In this document: in pieces, positions 25,793 to 34,873 of the stretch | Layout of the letters: the number at the start of each line of letters is the position of its first letter | How positions within the stretch are numbered: position 1 is the first letter of the stretch | Assembly (NCBI RefSeq): GCF_016900375.1 | Contig: NZ_JACJKB010000005.1 | Coordinates: 62,001 to 126,000, forward strand | Reading direction: 5' to 3' | Source: Collinsella tanakaei | Lineage (GTDB): Bacteria > Actinomycetota > Coriobacteriia > Coriobacteriales > Coriobacteriaceae | Length of the DNA: 64,000 nucleotides | The notes under the pieces: model-generated | Told to the model about the DNA's origin: nothing | Database searches by the model: none | Seen by the model: only the letters and a program-made list of their open reading frames with translations | Position numbers and translations under genes: made by a program

Positions 25793-28687
25793 TTAGGCGC
25801 CCTGGGTGTCGAGCGCTACGGCCAGAACCTGGCCGGCGATCGACGCCGCGGACTCATCGGTGTCCTCGTCGTAGTTCTCGATCATGACCGAGATCGCCAC
25901 CGTGGGCGTGTCGTAGGGCGCGAAGCCCACGAACGCGGTGTTCGTCTGGTCCGACGTCGCCTCGGCGGTACCGGTCTTGCCGGCCACCTGCACCCCGGCG
26001 ATCGACGCCGCGGAGCCGCTGCCCTCGTCGACGACCTCGAGCATGGCCTCCTTGACGTCCAGCGCGGCCGCGGCGCTGATGGCCTGGCCGAGCGAGCGGG
26101 GCTGGGTGGTCCGCACGACGGTGCCGGTGGGCGAGAGTGTCTGGGCCACGACGTAGGGGTTCATGGCGAGGCCGTTGTTGGCGATGGTCGCCACCATGAC
26201 GGCGTTCTGCATGACGGTCGACTGCGGGCCGGCCTCGTGGCCCTGACCGACGGGCTGGCCGGCGCCAGCCCATGCGAGCTCCCACTCGGTCATCTGCGCC
26301 GGGTCGGGCATGATGGAGGTTGCGGTCGAGAAGTCCTGGCCGAGCTGCTGCCCGTAGCCGAAGGAGCGCGCGTAGCTCACGAGCCTATCGGCGCCGAGCT
26401 GGTTGGCAAGCTGGCCGAAGGCGACGTTGGACGAGTAAGCGAAGGCCATCTCGAGGCTCAGCGTGCCCAGGTCCTCACCCTTGTTGTTGACGACCTCGGC
26501 GTTGCCGATCTCCATGCTGGAGGGCGACTTGTACATCGAGTCGAGCGTCGCGGTGCCCGAGTCGAGCGCGGCGGCGAGCGTGATGACCTTGAAGGTCGAG
26601 CCGGGCGTGTAGAGCGCCTGCGTGGCGCGGTCGAACAGCGACGCCTCGTCGTCGCTCGTCTCGCCGCCCATGAGGGCCGACACGTCGGCGTTGTTGTAGG
26701 AGGGCGCGCTGGCCTGGGCGAGCACGGCGCCGGTGCGCGGGTCGAGCACCACGATGGCACCCTTCTTGCCCGACAGCGCCAGCTCGGCGGCGGCCTGGAT
26801 GCGCGAGTCGATGGTGAGCTGCACCGAGTTTCCGGGCTGCGTCATGCCGGCGAGCGAGTTGATGGCGTTCTGCCAGCTGGAGTAGTCCTGCGAGCCGGTG
26901 AGCGTCTCGTTCTGCGAGGCCTCGATGCCCGAGGAGCCGTACTGCGTCGAGAAGTAGCCCACCGTGTGCGCCGCCATGTTGCCGTTGGGGTAGGAGCGCA
27001 CGTAGGTGCCGTCCTCCTGCTGCAGCGACTCGGCCAGCGTCACGCCGTCGGCGGTGATGATCGATCCGCGCTTGATGTAGGCGGCCTTGGCGATGGTGTG
27101 GTTGTTGTTGGGCATCTCCTGGTACGTCTTGGCCATGACGACCTGCACGTAGGTGAGGTTGCCGATCAGGATGGCGAACAGGCCCGTGAACAGGACGACC
27201 TCGCGGGTGAGGCGCTTGGCGAGCGCGACGCGGCCCAGCACGCCGCTCTCGGGCGTGTCGAGGGTGCGGCGGAGCATGCGCGACCCGGGACGGGCGTGGT
27301 TCGCGGGCGCGCCTGCATGCCCGGCGCCGAAGATGCGCGTGCCGGCCTTGCTCAGGCCCGCAGCGGTGAGCGAGGGGGCCATCGCCGCGGCGCCCTCGCC
27401 GGTGCCGGAGCCCGCGAGCTCGACGTTGCGGCCGGTGGCCTCGTCGCCGGCGCGCATGAGCAGCGCGACGATGATGAAGCTCGCGAGCAGCGACGAGCCG
27501 CCCTGGCTCATGAAGGGCAGGGTGACGCCGGTCAGCGGGATAAGGCGGGTGACGCCGCCCACGATGAGGAAGGCCTGGAACGAGATGGAGGCGGTGAGGC
27601 CGCTCGCGATGAACGCGGCGAGGTCGCTTTTGGCGCGCGCCGCCACGGTGAGGCCGCGCACGGCGAAGAGCATGAACAGCAGCAGCACGGCGGAGCCGCC
27701 GAGCAGGCCCATCTCCTCGCCGATGGCCGAGAAGATGAAGTCGGACTCGACGACCGGGATGTTGGTCGCCATGCCGCGGCCGATGCCGGTGCCCACGAGG
27801 CCGCCGTCGGCCAGCGAGTAGAGCGACTGCACGAGCTGGTAGCCGTCGCCCTGCGGGTCGGCGAAGGGGTCGAGCCAGATGTTGAAGCGCACGCGGACGT
27901 GGCCCATGATCTGGTACATGCCGAAGCCGCCGATAAGCAGCAGAACCATGCCGATGATCACGTAGCTCACGCGGCCGGTGGCCACGTAGAGCATCATGAG
28001 GAACACGGTGTAGAACAGAAGGGCGCTGCCGAGGTCGCGCTCGAAGGCCACGACGGCCATGCAGACGCCCCAGACCACGAACAGCGGCAGGAGCAGACGG
28101 AAGCGCGGGATCTTGAGGCCCAGGAAGCTGTGGTTGGAGATCGACAGCAGCTCGCGGTTCTCGGACAGGTAGCCCGCTAGGAACAGCACGATGAAGATCT
28201 TGGCGAACTCGCCGGGCTGGATGGTGAAATCGCCGATGCGAATCCACAGCTTGGAGCCGTAGATCTCGGTGCCGATGAACATCGGCAGCAGCAGCAAGAC
28301 GATGCCGATGATGCCGAAGGTGTACTTGTAGCGCCGGACCATGTCGAGGTTCTTCACGAGCGCGAGCGTGAGCACCATGAGGGCGATCGAGCCGAACATG
28401 ATGGCGAGCTGGCTCATGGCCAGCTCGGGCTTCAGACGCGTGACGAACGTGATGCCGATGCCCGAGAGCACGAACACGATCGGCAGGATGGCCGGGTCGG
28501 CGCCGGGCGCGAGGATGCGCTCGGCGATATGGGCCGCGGCGAACGCGGCGAACAGGCCCAAGGGCACGGCGAGCGTCTCGAAGCTCAGCTGGGTACCGGT
28601 GGTGACCACGTACAGGGCATACAGAAGGATGACCGGGAACGCGGACGCGACGAGCAGGAACAGCTCGGTATTGCGACGGCTGCCCAT
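25793..28687 (-). CDS. Natural SEDS-PBP fusion (RodA/FtsW glycosyltransferase + transpeptidase)
   Basis: 964 aa. Residues 1-~420 are a SEDS polymerase with ~10 TM helices and family motifs GSKLWIRIGDFTIQPGEFAKI, VAFERDLGSALLFY, and the late GIALPFxSxGGSS-type segment (PLTGVTLPFMSQGGSSLL). A ~60-residue Gly/Ala linker leads to an extra TM helix and a class B PBP: SxxK is Ser697-Lys700 (STFK), SxN is Ser752-Asn754, KTG is 904-906. Normally these are two proteins, RodA-PBP2 or FtsW-PBP3. A single chain fixes a 1:1 ratio of glycan polymerase and crosslinker. The start overlaps the phosphatase stop by one base (TGATG). No frameshift is needed to read through. Confidence 0.93.
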   Translation of the reverse strand: MGSRRNTELFLLVASAFPVILLYALYVVTTGTQLSFETLAVPLGLFAAFAAAHIAERILAPGADPAILPIVFVLSGIGITFVTRLKPELAMSQLAIMFGSIALMVLTLALVKNLDMVRRYKYTFGIIGIVLLLLPMFIGTEIYGSKLWIRIGDFTIQPGEFAKIFIVLFLAGYLSENRELLSISNHSFLGLKIPRFRLLLPLFVVWGVCMAVVAFERDLGSALLFYTVFLMMLYVATGRVSYVIIGMVLLLIGGFGMYQIMGHVRVRFNIWLDPFADPQGDGYQLVQSLYSLADGGLVGTGIGRGMATNIPVVESDFIFSAIGEEMGLLGGSAVLLLFMLFAVRGLTVAARAKSDLAAFIASGLTASISFQAFLIVGGVTRLIPLTGVTLPFMSQGGSSLLASFIIVALLMRAGDEATGRNVELAGSGTGEGAAAMAPSLTAAGLSKAGTRIFGAGHAGAPANHARPGSRMLRRTLDTPESGVLGRVALAKRLTREVVLFTGLFAILIGNLTYVQVVMAKTYQEMPNNNHTIAKAAYIKRGSIITADGVTLAESLQQEDGTYVRSYPNGNMAAHTVGYFSTQYGSSGIEASQNETLTGSQDYSSWQNAINSLAGMTQPGNSVQLTIDSRIQAAAELALSGKKGAIVVLDPRTGAVLAQASAPSYNNADVSALMGGETSDDEASLFDRATQALYTPGSTFKVITLAAALDSGTATLDSMYKSPSSMEIGNAEVVNNKGEDLGTLSLEMAFAYSSNVAFGQLANQLGADRLVSYARSFGYGQQLGQDFSTATSIMPDPAQMTEWELAWAGAGQPVGQGHEAGPQSTVMQNAVMVATIANNGLAMNPYVVAQTLSPTGTVVRTTQPRSLGQAISAAAALDVKEAMLEVVDEGSGSAASIAGVQVAGKTGTAEATSDQTNTAFVGFAPYDTPTVAISVMIENYDEDTDESAASIAGQVLAVALDTQGA

Positions 28688-30561
28688 CAGGCGCCTCCTT
28701 CCTGGGGTTGCGGTTGCTGGTTTGCCGGGGCGTCGGAGGAGTCGGACGCGGGCGCCTCCTGTTTATCGGCAGGCTGCTTCTCCTCGTCCTTCTTTTCCTT
28801 CTCGGCGGAGGCCTGCGCCTGCTTCTCGGCTTCGGCGCTCTCGCGGATCGTCTCCGCGTCCTCCTCCTTCTTGGTCTTCTCCTCGTCGATCTGGCGGCGA
28901 TAGTCGGACAGGGTGTCCCACGCCTGGTCGAGGCTCTCCTGCGAGATGCCCTCGCGCAGGCGGTTTTGGGTGTCTTCGGGAAGGTCGGAGAGCTTGATGG
29001 ACGTCTCCTCCTCCAGGCGGTTGAGCTCGATGCCCAGCACGTCGGCATTGATGCCGCGGTACAGGCCCACGGTGTCGCCGTCCACGCCGAGGAAGACGGA
29101 GTTGGCGATGGAGAGAAACACGGCGATGAAGCCGATGACGACCGCGGCGACGAGCGCGCCGATGGCGATGAACACGTTGCGGCGGTGCGTGCGGATGACC
29201 TCCTCCAGGCGGCCGTCGTTGACGACGTCCACCACGACGACCGACACGTTGTCGGCGCCGCCCGCCGCGAGCGCGGCGTCCACGAGGTTGTCGGTGCACA
29301 TCTGCGCGGTCGACGACTTGACGGCGATGTTCTCGATCTCGCTGTCGGGGATCATGCTCGACAGGCCGTCGGAGCACAGGATGAGGCGGTCGCCCTCCTC
29401 GATGTTGAGCTGGAAGTGATCGGCGTACATGGCCGGGTCGGAGCCCAGCGCGCGCGTGATCACGGAGCGGTTGGGGTGGATGCGCGCCTCGTCGGCGGTG
29501 ATCTCGCCGGCGTCCACGAGCTCCTCCACATACGAGTGGTCGCGCGTGATGCGCGTCAGCACGCCGTCGTGCATGAGGTAGGCGCGCGAGTCGCCCACGT
29601 GCGCGATGGCGATGGTGTTGCCCTCGATGTAGGCGACCGTGGCGGTGCAGCCCATGCCGGGACGGCCCACGCCCTGCGCGGCGGCCTCGATGATGGCGGC
29701 GTTCGCGGCCTCCACGGCGGCCGCCAGCTGGGCGGCGTCGGGGGAGCTGGGCGCGAGCTTGGCGATGGTCTCGACGGCGATGGAGCTTGCGACCTCGCCG
29801 GCGGCGTGGCCGCCCATGCCGTCGCACACGGCGAACAGCGGCGATGCCACGAGGTAGGAGTCCTCGTTATGCGGGCGGACGCAGCCCACGTCGGAGCGGG
29901 CACCCCACATGAGCGAGGTGGTCGTGCCGGCGTCGTAGGTCGAGTCGGTGACGATGCGCTCCTCGGTGATGGGCTCGAAGCTCTGGGTCGAACCGGGGTC
30001 CGTGAGCCGCGATTCCATCTTGGCGATGTCGATCTCGGCCGTGTTGTCGGGCGAGAGGAGCTCGGCTGCCGCCGCGGCCGCCTCGAGGGCGTCGAGGGGC
30101 GGCAGCTCGCCGGTGTCCTGGTCGCCCAGGATATCGGCATCGTTTTTGGGGGCGGCGTGCGCGAAGGCGTCGCCGGAGGGCTCTGCGGAGGTAGAAGCCG
30201 GGGCTTCGGCTGCGGCTGCGGCCGCGGCGAACGGCGCGAACGGGATGTCCTGCTCGGCGGGCTCGTCGGACGCCGCCGAGGCATCCGACGCCTCGGGCTC
30301 CGCGAAGTGCTGGGCGCCGGCGAAGGGGTCGACCGCGGCTGCTGCCTCGGGAGCCTCCTCCGGCGCGGCGGGAGTCATCGGCGCCGGGGCCTCCGCCCAG
30401 GGCTCGACTGCCTCGGCCGGCGCATCGGCGGCATCATACGACGGCGCGGCGTGCTTGCCCACGGGCTCGCTCTCGGCGGGTGCCATGTGGGCGCCGCGCG
30501 CCGCATCGGATTCCGATGCGTTGTCGGACGCGTATGAGAAGGTGGTCTTCTCGTCGGTCAT
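28687..30561 (-). CDS. pstP: PP2C-type Ser/Thr phosphatase, membrane-anchored
   Basis: 624 aa. An Ala/Pro/Glu-rich disordered N-terminus (~1-210) is longer than in typical PstP/Stp proteins. The PP2C domain (~215-455) has SDVGCVRPHNEDS, CDGMGGHAAGE, VGDSRAYL and the late GGADNVSVVVVD, all metal-binding motifs. A TM helix follows (IAIGALVAAVVIGFIAVFL) and then an acidic, Lys/Glu-rich coiled tail. Expected to reverse PknB phosphorylation. The start overlaps fhaB (ATGA) and the end overlaps the SEDS-PBP start, so translation is coupled on both sides. Confidence 0.93.
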   Translation of the reverse strand: MTDEKTTFSYASDNASESDAARGAHMAPAESEPVGKHAAPSYDAADAPAEAVEPWAEAPAPMTPAAPEEAPEAAAAVDPFAGAQHFAEPEASDASAASDEPAEQDIPFAPFAAAAAAAEAPASTSAEPSGDAFAHAAPKNDADILGDQDTGELPPLDALEAAAAAAELLSPDNTAEIDIAKMESRLTDPGSTQSFEPITEERIVTDSTYDAGTTTSLMWGARSDVGCVRPHNEDSYLVASPLFAVCDGMGGHAAGEVASSIAVETIAKLAPSSPDAAQLAAAVEAANAAIIEAAAQGVGRPGMGCTATVAYIEGNTIAIAHVGDSRAYLMHDGVLTRITRDHSYVEELVDAGEITADEARIHPNRSVITRALGSDPAMYADHFQLNIEEGDRLILCSDGLSSMIPDSEIENIAVKSSTAQMCTDNLVDAALAAGGADNVSVVVVDVVNDGRLEEVIRTHRRNVFIAIGALVAAVVIGFIAVFLSIANSVFLGVDGDTVGLYRGINADVLGIELNRLEEETSIKLSDLPEDTQNRLREGISQESLDQAWDTLSDYRRQIDEEKTKKEEDAETIRESAEAEKQAQASAEKEKKDEEKQPADKQEAPASDSSDAPANQQPQPQEGGA

Positions 30562-30971
30562 CGGCGATTCACTTTCATGACCACGTCGCCGATCTGGACC
30601 TCATCGCCCTCGCGAAGCGTGGCGGGCTCGGCGAGCGGACGCCCGTTCACGAGCGTACCGTTCAGCGAGTTGAGGTCCTCGATGACGAGCGCGGGGCCCT
30701 GCAGCGAGAAGCGGGCATGCGAGGCCGAGACGAAGGGCTCGTTGATGCAGATGTCGGAGCTGGGGGAGCGGCCGACGATGACGGGGCCCAGCATGTCGAC
30801 ATGGATGCCGCGGATGCCACGGGGTCCCTTGTCGACATCGATGGTCCAGATGCCGGAGTCACGGCGCTGGCCGCGCACGAGGCCCACGCCGGTCTTCATG
30901 ACCGCGAACAGGAAGATGTACAGCAGGACGACGAGTACGATGCGGCCCGCAAACAGGATGAGGTCGATCAT
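30558..30971 (-). CDS. fhaB: Membrane-anchored FHA protein (FhaB/FipA type)
   Basis: 137 aa: an N-terminal TM helix (residues ~4-26), a short linker, and one FHA domain (~58-133) with phosphothreonine-binding motifs GRSPSSDICI, SASHARF, and LNSLNGTLVNG. FHA domains recognise phospho-Thr, so this is a likely reader or substrate of the kinases in the operon. It follows fhaA by 7 bp and overlaps the phosphatase gene by 4 bp. In mycobacteria the equivalent protein links PknB signalling to division and wall synthesis. Confidence 0.9.
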   Translation of the reverse strand: MIDLILFAGRIVLVVLLYIFLFAVMKTGVGLVRGQRRDSGIWTIDVDKGPRGIRGIHVDMLGPVIVGRSPSSDICINEPFVSASHARFSLQGPALVIEDLNSLNGTLVNGRPLAEPATLREGDEVQIGDVVMKVNRR

Positions 30972-30978
30972 ATGAGGA

Positions 30979-31920
30979 TCATCCCCTGAACTCGAAGGTG
31001 CTGAGGCCGAAGGTCAGAAGGTCGCCGTTGCGCAGGGGGCAGCGGGTGATGCGACGGTTGTTGACCAGGGTGCCGTTGGTGGAGTTGAGGTCCTCGATGG
31101 ACCAGTCGGAGCCGGTGTAGAGCAGCTCGGCGTGGCGGCGCGAGACGTTGGGGTCGCGCAGGACCACGTCGGCGGCGGCGCGCTCGCGTCCCACGACGCA
31201 GCGCGAGCCGCTGATGGGGAGCACGTCGCCGGTCACGACGTCGACGAGCTGGGCAAGCGGCGCCTCGACGCGCGGTGCGCGAGCAGAGGCCATGTTGGAA
31301 GCGATGCTCGCGCCCGCGGCGCCTGCGGCGCCCATGGCGTCCATCTGGCTGCGCGTGACGGTCTTGGGCACGGCGATGGGCTCGGGCGCGGGGGCGAAGG
31401 GGTCGGGCGCCGCGAAGGGATCGGGCTGGCGGGTGGACGCTGCGGCCGGGGCGGCCTGCTGCTGGGCGGGCGCCTTGGGGCGCGGGTTCACGATGTTCAT
31501 CTGGCCCGACAGGCCCTTCTGGTAGGCGCGCTCCTCCTCGTAGAGGCGGCCCAGGGTCGCGGCGTCGACGTTCTCGGCGAACACTGAGAAGCGGCCGCCC
31601 TTGAGCGACGGGTCGATCATGAAGCGGACGAGGGGCTCGCCCACGAAGGTGTAGCGCTTCTTCTCGGCGCTGGCCTTCACGAACTCGCTGACCTCGCGGG
31701 TGAGCTGCGGATAGTAGGGCGCCATGAGGGGATCGTCCTCGTTGGCGATGAGGATGGTGTAGAGGGCGGGCGCCGTGTTGACGCCGTTGACCACGAGCGT
31801 CTGGTCTTCCATCTCGTGTGCCGCCTGGCGGGCAAGCTTCTTGAACGAGAACGGCGCGCGGGCGGCGCCGAAGATCCCCGCCACGCGGTCCTCGAAGGTG
31901 CTCAGGAAGTTCACGAACAA
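30979..31920 (-). CDS. fhaA: FhaA-type protein (DUF3662 + FHA)
   Basis: 313 aa. Residues 1-~125 form the FhaA N-terminal domain (MFVNFLSTFEDRVAGIFG...FKKLARQAAHEMED). A Pro/Ala/Gln-rich linker follows. A C-terminal FHA domain (~225-313) carries GRERAAADVVLRD, VSRRHAELLY and LNSTNGTLVNN. Start is TTG 31920 with GGAG 6 bases upstream; GTG 31914 is a possible alternative. In actinobacteria FhaA binds the phosphorylated pseudokinase MviN and restrains peptidoglycan synthesis; here it sits beside two kinases. Confidence 0.9.
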   Translation of the reverse strand: MFVNFLSTFEDRVAGIFGAARAPFSFKKLARQAAHEMEDQTLVVNGVNTAPALYTILIANEDDPLMAPYYPQLTREVSEFVKASAEKKRYTFVGEPLVRFMIDPSLKGGRFSVFAENVDAATLGRLYEEERAYQKGLSGQMNIVNPRPKAPAQQQAAPAAASTRQPDPFAAPDPFAPAPEPIAVPKTVTRSQMDAMGAAGAAGASIASNMASARAPRVEAPLAQLVDVVTGDVLPISGSRCVVGRERAAADVVLRDPNVSRRHAELLYTGSDWSIEDLNSTNGTLVNNRRITRCPLRNGDLLTFGLSTFEFRG

Positions 31921-31936
31921 TCACACTCCGGTAGAA

Positions 31937-33781
31937 CTATTTGCGATAGCCGAATAGGTACATATAAATCCAAACGATTATAGAGGATGCGGACCCGCAT
32001 GCCGTAGCCGTTGCCCACTGCAAGGGCGATAAGCTGGGAATTTCCATAGGGTGTGCAAGACACAGCAGCACGATTGCCGCAGCAAGAGGCACGAGGTAGG
32101 CGGGGATATAGCCCGCAGAACCGCGCGCATCGAGGTAGCGCTGCCAGGCGCGCGCAAGCAGAAGCGCAAGGCCCGTCGCGCAGGCGGCGCCCAGCGCGGC
32201 GCTGGCGAGCAGGGGGAGGTCGGCCAATGCCGCAGCGGCGCCTGCGATGTCGAGCATGCCGCCGCCGGCGCCCAAGGCCGCCACGAGCCTGCCGAGCACC
32301 ATGCCGACCGCCATGGAGGACGCTGCGGCCGAGCCCGCCGTGAGGCAGCCCGCCGCCGCGATGGCGAAGGGGGCGGCAAGCGTCGGGTCGGGCACGAGGG
32401 ACACGAGCGCGCAGGCGACGGCGAGCGCTGCGGAGGCGGGGGCGTCGCGCCTGCCCCAGACGAGCCACCAGGCGCTGCCCACCGCGCATGCGAGCGCGGC
32501 CAGGGGCAGCGCCGGCAGCAGGGGCGTGCCGGCGAGCATGATGACGAGAAAACCGGTGATGATGAGAGCGGATCCCATCTGGGGCGCGATGCCCGCCGCG
32601 GCGCCGATGGCCAGGGCGGCAGCCGCGCGCGCGAGGGCCGACTCCGGCCCCATGATGCCCAGAAGGCCCCAGCTCACGGCCGCGACGGCGGCTCCCGCGA
32701 GGACGCCGCACGCGATGCGCCGCGCGTGCTCGGTGCGGCTGCCCAGGTAGCCCTCGGCAGGGTCGAGCTCCCAGGTGCGGGCGGCGCGGCCCTGCGGCTC
32801 GGCATCGTCGGTGTCCTCCTCGTCGGAGGTGAGCCGCGCGATGAGGGCGGCCAGGCTGCGGCGCCCCTCGCGCGCATGCCCCAGGCCGGGCAGCAGCAGG
32901 TCGCCGAAGGCCGCTGCGCTTTCCATGCGGCCGCGGGGGTCGGGCGAGAGGGCTACAAGTAGCGCCTCCTCGGTGTTCTCGGGGATGTCGGGCAGAAGGT
33001 CGCTCGGGTAGAGCACGCCCTCCTCGATGCGCTTCTCGGAATCGGCAGGGGTTCCCGCGCGGAAGGGCGCGGTGGCGCAGAGCGCCTCGTAGAGCACGGC
33101 GGCGAGGGCGAAGATGTCGGTACGCTCGTCGACGGCGTCGCCGCGCAGCTGCTCGGGGGGCATATAGCCGATCGTGCCGCCGCGGGCGCCGCCGAAGCCC
33201 GCGGCGCTCGTGAGGGATGCCATGCCGAAGTCGGCGAGCTTCACGTGGCCGTTGCGGTCGATCAGCACGTTGGCAGGCTTGATATCCAGATGCAAAACGC
33301 CGTTCTCATGGGCGAAGGTGAGGGCCTGAACGAGCGCGTCGGCGATGCAGGCCGCCTCGTCGTAGGTGAGCGAGTGGCCGTCGACCGCCGCGAGGAACTC
33401 CTCGAGGTTCATGCCGTCGACGTACTCCATGACGAGGTAGGCGTATTCGGTGTCGTAGGTGAAATCGATGACCGAGACGATGTTCGGATGCTGCAGCATG
33501 CTCGCCGTGCGCGCCTCGGCGAGCGCGTCGGCGACCGTCTCGGCGGTCGTGCGCACGTCGGGCGAGGTGAGCGGGATGCGTTTGATGGCCACGCGCCGCT
33601 GCAGGCGGGCGTCGAGGCAGATCTCGACGCTGCCGAAGCCTCCGGTCGCGCGCGTTTCGAGCGGCCGGTAGCGGCGCAGCAGGTTGCCCGCTGTGGCGTC
33701 GGGGACCCGCTCGGGAACGGGCTTGCGCTCATGGGGGCCGATGACGCGCGTGCGCTGTTGCGATGGGGGAAAGATGGGCAT
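31937..33781 (-). CDS. Ser/Thr kinase with polytopic membrane C-terminus
   Basis: 614 aa. The kinase domain (~35-300) has a glycine loop ATGGFGSVEI, Lys in VAIKRI, catalytic HLDIKPANVL (Leu replaces the Arg of HRD), DFGMAS, and a GGTIGYMPPEQ activation segment. The His-Leu-Asp makes it a non-RD kinase. Residues ~355-605 form some 8-10 hydrophobic helices rich in Ala and Leu, not a PASTA domain. Such a multi-pass tail is unusual for bacterial kinases and may be a sensor or transporter-like module. It is 16 bp upstream of fhaA, so probably co-transcribed with the PknB operon. Confidence 0.88.
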   Translation of the reverse strand: MPIFPPSQQRTRVIGPHERKPVPERVPDATAGNLLRRYRPLETRATGGFGSVEICLDARLQRRVAIKRIPLTSPDVRTTAETVADALAEARTASMLQHPNIVSVIDFTYDTEYAYLVMEYVDGMNLEEFLAAVDGHSLTYDEAACIADALVQALTFAHENGVLHLDIKPANVLIDRNGHVKLADFGMASLTSAAGFGGARGGTIGYMPPEQLRGDAVDERTDIFALAAVLYEALCATAPFRAGTPADSEKRIEEGVLYPSDLLPDIPENTEEALLVALSPDPRGRMESAAAFGDLLLPGLGHAREGRRSLAALIARLTSDEEDTDDAEPQGRAARTWELDPAEGYLGSRTEHARRIACGVLAGAAVAAVSWGLLGIMGPESALARAAAALAIGAAAGIAPQMGSALIITGFLVIMLAGTPLLPALPLAALACAVGSAWWLVWGRRDAPASAALAVACALVSLVPDPTLAAPFAIAAAGCLTAGSAAASSMAVGMVLGRLVAALGAGGGMLDIAGAAAALADLPLLASAALGAACATGLALLLARAWQRYLDARGSAGYIPAYLVPLAAAIVLLCLAHPMEIPSLSPLQWATATACGSASSIIVWIYMYLFGYRK

Positions 33782-33872
33782 GGCTTCCTTGGTGCGTTGA
33801 TGGTGTGGTCGGATCGCCTGACGCTATGGTACCACGCGTCCCGCGGCGAGGTGTCGTGCCGCCGTGTGCCCG

Positions 33873-34421
33873 CTATCGGCCGCGGTGCGTGTCGCGCTTC
33901 TGCTGGATGAAGATCCCGAAGTCGTCAGCGGACCCGAACTTGAAGGCATCGCGGGGCAGCAGGACGCCTTCGTCGCCGAAGACGGCGACGAAGATCTCGT
34001 CGTCTTCAAGCACATCGGTGAGGTTGGTGAAGGGGAAGAAGCGCGCGTCCTCGTCGTTCTTTTCGACGGCCATGCCGTCGTCGGCGACGACGATCAGGCG
34101 ACGCTGGTTGCCGCTGCCGCCCTCGTCGAGCGAGCCGCGCGAGCGCTTCGCCATGATGCGGTCGAGGTTGGAGCGGCACCAGAACGCGAACACGCCGAGG
34201 GTGGCCAGCAGGATGCCGATCCAGCGCGGGGCGCCGGAGGAGGTGATGGCGAGCGCGCAGCCGATGAAGAAGAGCGCGACGCCCGCGATGAGCAGCGCCC
34301 GCCCGCGCATCTCGTCGACCTGCAGGCGGACGAAGCGGTCCACGAGCTCGTCGGTGTAGTGGTAGTCGACGATGAAGCGCACCTCGTCAGGCTGCTGGCC
34401 GGTGGGTTTGTCGGTGGTCAT
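33873..34421 (-). CDS. Two-TM protein with YcxB-like C-terminal domain
   Basis: 182 aa. After a short cytoplasmic part (MTTDKPTGQQPDEVRFIVDY) come two adjacent TM helices (~52-90), then a domain with LIVVADDGMAVEKNDEDARFFPFTNL-type beta strands, as in YcxB-like proteins. ATG 34421 has GAGGAAG upstream; the longer frame to 34520 has no site. It is the first gene of the minus-strand operon running to pknB, with a 91-bp gap to the kinase gene. Function unknown. Confidence 0.7.
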   Translation of the reverse strand: MTTDKPTGQQPDEVRFIVDYHYTDELVDRFVRLQVDEMRGRALLIAGVALFFIGCALAITSSGAPRWIGILLATLGVFAFWCRSNLDRIMAKRSRGSLDEGGSGNQRRLIVVADDGMAVEKNDEDARFFPFTNLTDVLEDDEIFVAVFGDEGVLLPRDAFKFGSADDFGIFIQQKRDTHRGR

Positions 34422-34518
34422 GGAAACTTCCTCGGGACGCGTTTGAAGCATGTGGCAGAATATGGTCCCTATCATACCCGCGAGGGTGCGGATTAACCGA
34501 ACGTGCAAGGAGGGCCGC

Positions 34519-34713
34519 ATGAACGACGAGGAGCGCCTGGCGGCATACGAACAATTCGCTGCCGATGTCCGTCGCGAATACGCCGACGTCGAGGCCCGGA
34601 TGGACGAGCTGAAGGCTCAAGGCAAGGTGAAGACCGCCACCTACCGCCAGCTGTTCGCCACCCGCATCACCCTCAAGGACATCGACCGCCGCCTCCGCGC
34701 CCGCAACCTCTGA
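34519..34713 (+). CDS. 64-aa charged helical protein
   Basis: Reads MNDEERLAAYEQFAADV and continues as a charged, Ala/Arg/Glu-rich helix to RRLRARNL. AAGGAGG lies 4 bases upstream, a strong site. No signal or TM helix. It is divergent from the kinase operon. Its last codon and stop form the left end of a perfect 78-bp inverted repeat (34709-34873). Function unknown; the sequence suggests a helical hairpin that could bind protein or nucleic acid. Confidence 0.7.
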   Translation: MNDEERLAAYEQFAADVRREYADVEARMDELKAQGKVKTATYRQLFATRITLKDIDRRLRARNL

Positions 34714-34873
34714 TGGCCTCCCTGGGGACGTAGCCGGAAGGCGCCGCCGCGTGAAAACGGGACAGGGGTTATTTCACATGGGGCGGGCGATTACGCCGCC
34801 CCATGTGAAATAACCCCTGTCCCGTTTTCACGCGGCGGCGCCTTCCGGCTACGTCCCCAGGGAGGCCATCAGA
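34709..34873. repeat. Perfect 78-bp inverted repeat
   Basis: Arms 34709-34786 and 34796-34873 are exact reverse complements around a 9-base loop. The left arm starts within the last sense codon of the 64-aa gene. It contains GTGAAAACGGGACAGGGG and its complement, a theme shared loosely with other palindromes here. DNA like this extrudes cruciforms easily and is normally unstable. Confidence 0.95.

Noticed and set aside
25661-28180. 839-aa plus-strand frame over the SEDS-PBP gene
   Set aside because: Same artefact; His/Arg/Gly-rich translation without motifs, opposite a gene with all catalytic motifs.
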